Source: Bacillota bacterium
GTDB taxonomy: Bacteria > Bacillota > UBA5301 > JAMCQP01
Length of the DNA: 59,969 nt
Assembly: GCA_023381695.1 (NCBI GenBank)
Contig: JAMCQP010000050.1
Location: 1 to 59,969 of the forward strand
Direction: 5' to 3'
The translations under genes and the position numbers were made by a program. The notes under the pieces are model-generated. The model was not told where the DNA came from, searched no databases, and saw nothing but the letters and a program-made list of their open reading frames with translations. Of the stretch, positions 59,222 through 59,969 are shown in pieces. Position 1 is the stretch's first letter. Each line of letters starts with the position of its first letter.

Positions 59222-59969
59222 TTAACCCACCAGGGCGTTGGCCACCAGGATGCTGACCAGGGAGACCGCCCAGCCGATGGTGGTCGGGATCGACCAGGTC
59301 ATGATCTGTTCCTTGACCTCGCTGATACCCAGAAGGCGGTTTACAACCCAGAAGTAGCTGTCGTTGAAGTAGGAGAAGACCATGGCGCCCAGAGCCGCCG
59401 CCTGAGCGGCGATGACCGGATTGACGTGCAGGCCGGCCAGAATCGGCGCGGTAATGGACGCCGAGGTGATCATCGCCACGGTGCCGCTTCCCTGAGCCAG
59501 CCGGACAAAGGTCGCCACAAAGAAGGGCAACAGCACCGCCGGAATGGAGGTCTCGCTGATCACCTTGGCCAGGTAGGCGCCGGCTCCGCCGTCCCGGAGA
59601 ACCTGCCCGAGCGCTCCGCCCGCGCCGGTAACCAGCAGGATGATCCCCGCGGAGGTCACGCCTTCCTCCATCCGTTTCAAGACCTCCTCGCGGCTCAGCC
59701 GCGGCGCCAGGCCGTAGATGGCGATAATCAGGCCGATAGCCACGGCCACCACGGGGTTGCCCAGGAAGATCAGGTATTGCGCCCAGACAGACTCCACTTT
59801 CATGGCCGTCAGGACGGTATTGAATAGGATCAGCACAATCGGCAGCAGGATGATCCCCGCGGAGGTCACGCCTTCCTCCATCCGTTTCAAGACCTCCTCG
59901 CGGCTCAGCCGCGGCGCCAGGCCGTAGATGGCGATAATCAGGCCGATAGCCACGGCCACCACGGGGTTG
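59222..59969 (-). CDS. GntP-family gluconate/carboxylate permease, partial
   Basis: The C-terminal ~210 residues of a GntP/DsdX-type proton symporter: TGAGGALGQVLRDGGAGAYLAK, QGSGTVAMITSASITAPIL and MVFSYFNDSYFWVVNRLLGI. It runs off the window end. Reading into the terminal repeat duplicates about 42 residues (NPVVAVAIGLIIAIYGLAPR...), which is probably an assembly artefact, so sequence beyond about 59843 should not be trusted. Confidence 0.85.
   Translation of the reverse strand, partial: NPVVAVAIGLIIAIYGLAPRLSREEVLKRMEEGVTSAGIILLPIVLILFNTVLTAMKVESVWAQYLIFLGNPVVAVAIGLIIAIYGLAPRLSREEVLKRMEEGVTSAGIILLVTGAGGALGQVLRDGGAGAYLAKVISETSIPAVLLPFFVATFVRLAQGSGTVAMITSASITAPILAGLHVNPVIAAQAAALGAMVFSYFNDSYFWVVNRLLGISEVKEQIMTWSIPTTIGWAVSLVSILVANALVG
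59633..59969. repeat. Exact 127-bp direct repeat at contig end
   Basis: 59633-59759 is identical to 59843-59969, the last base of the window; period 210 bp. The length equals the common k=127 assembly k-mer, pointing to a contig end looping into its own graph node rather than a true tandem. Confidence 0.85.

Noticed and set aside
59633..59969. Tandem duplication within GntP as a real protein feature
   Set aside because: Exact 127-bp identity ending at the last base fits an assembly end better than biology.

Overview
The window looks like a contig from a GC-rich, endospore-forming anaerobic member of the Bacillota (Clostridia, in the broad Moorella / Desulfotomaculum / Thermincola range). The evidence is a spoIIE...tilS-ftsH block, Spo0A-type boxes in the spoIIE promoter, strong AGGAGG ribosome sites, frequent GTG/TTG starts, a formimidoyl-THF cyclodeaminase-type fchA, and large multiheme c-type cytochromes. 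The right end carries an exact 127-bp direct repeat, typical of a de Bruijn assembly end, so the window is probably a whole metagenomic contig.

Layout. (1) 1-7.7 kb, minus strand: a respiratory / extracellular-electron-transfer locus. It has two unfused seven-heme cytochrome c + diheme cytochrome b pairs, a 13-heme NapC-type protein and a triheme c7-type cytochrome (about 30 c-hemes). Between them lie very small genes: two Com-like zinc-ribbon proteins and two single-helix membrane proteins. A structured leader element recurs at least three times, and there are Rex/CRP-like palindromes. (2) 7.9 kb: tRNA-Leu(CAG). (3) 8-12 kb: a gene graveyard with an AAA ATPase/DUF4276 pair, a methyltransferase, a membrane protein and a mazEF-like pair, all broken. 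Inside it is one intact proteasome-like Ntn-hydrolase gene. (4) 12-17 kb: a heterodimeric ABC exporter and an MFS permease. (5) 17.4-22.2 kb: an AT-rich HEAT-repeat protein, a secreted 5'-nucleotidase-type enzyme and a membrane protein.

(6) 22.3-33 kb, minus strand: an eleven-gene catabolic operon with a GntR regulator, HpcH/HpaI aldolase, TctBAC uptake system, two opposite-family 2-hydroxyacid dehydrogenases, a DapA-like aldolase, a GarR-like reductase and a split transketolase. It would import a hydroxy- or sugar acid, oxidise it, cleave it to pyruvate plus an aldehyde and feed the carbon to the pentose pool. The exact substrate is not visible. (7) 33-46 kb: housekeeping genes (DUF763, OsmC, a NarL-type two-component system, bioY under a BirA box next to birA, folK-folB-folP, fchA, ftsH, tilS). 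(8) 46-53.9 kb: a chemotaxis receptor, spoIIE, a CDF metal exporter behind a probable Ni/Co riboswitch, and the tlpA/ccdA pair for cytochrome c maturation. (9) 54-60 kb: a sugar ABC importer lacking its ATPase gene, a CofE-like protein, a frameshifted amidase and the end of a gntP permease.

The least explained part is the regulation inside the cytochrome locus: Com-like, potentially RNA-binding zinc ribbons sit among repeated RNA-like leader hairpins and microprotein genes.
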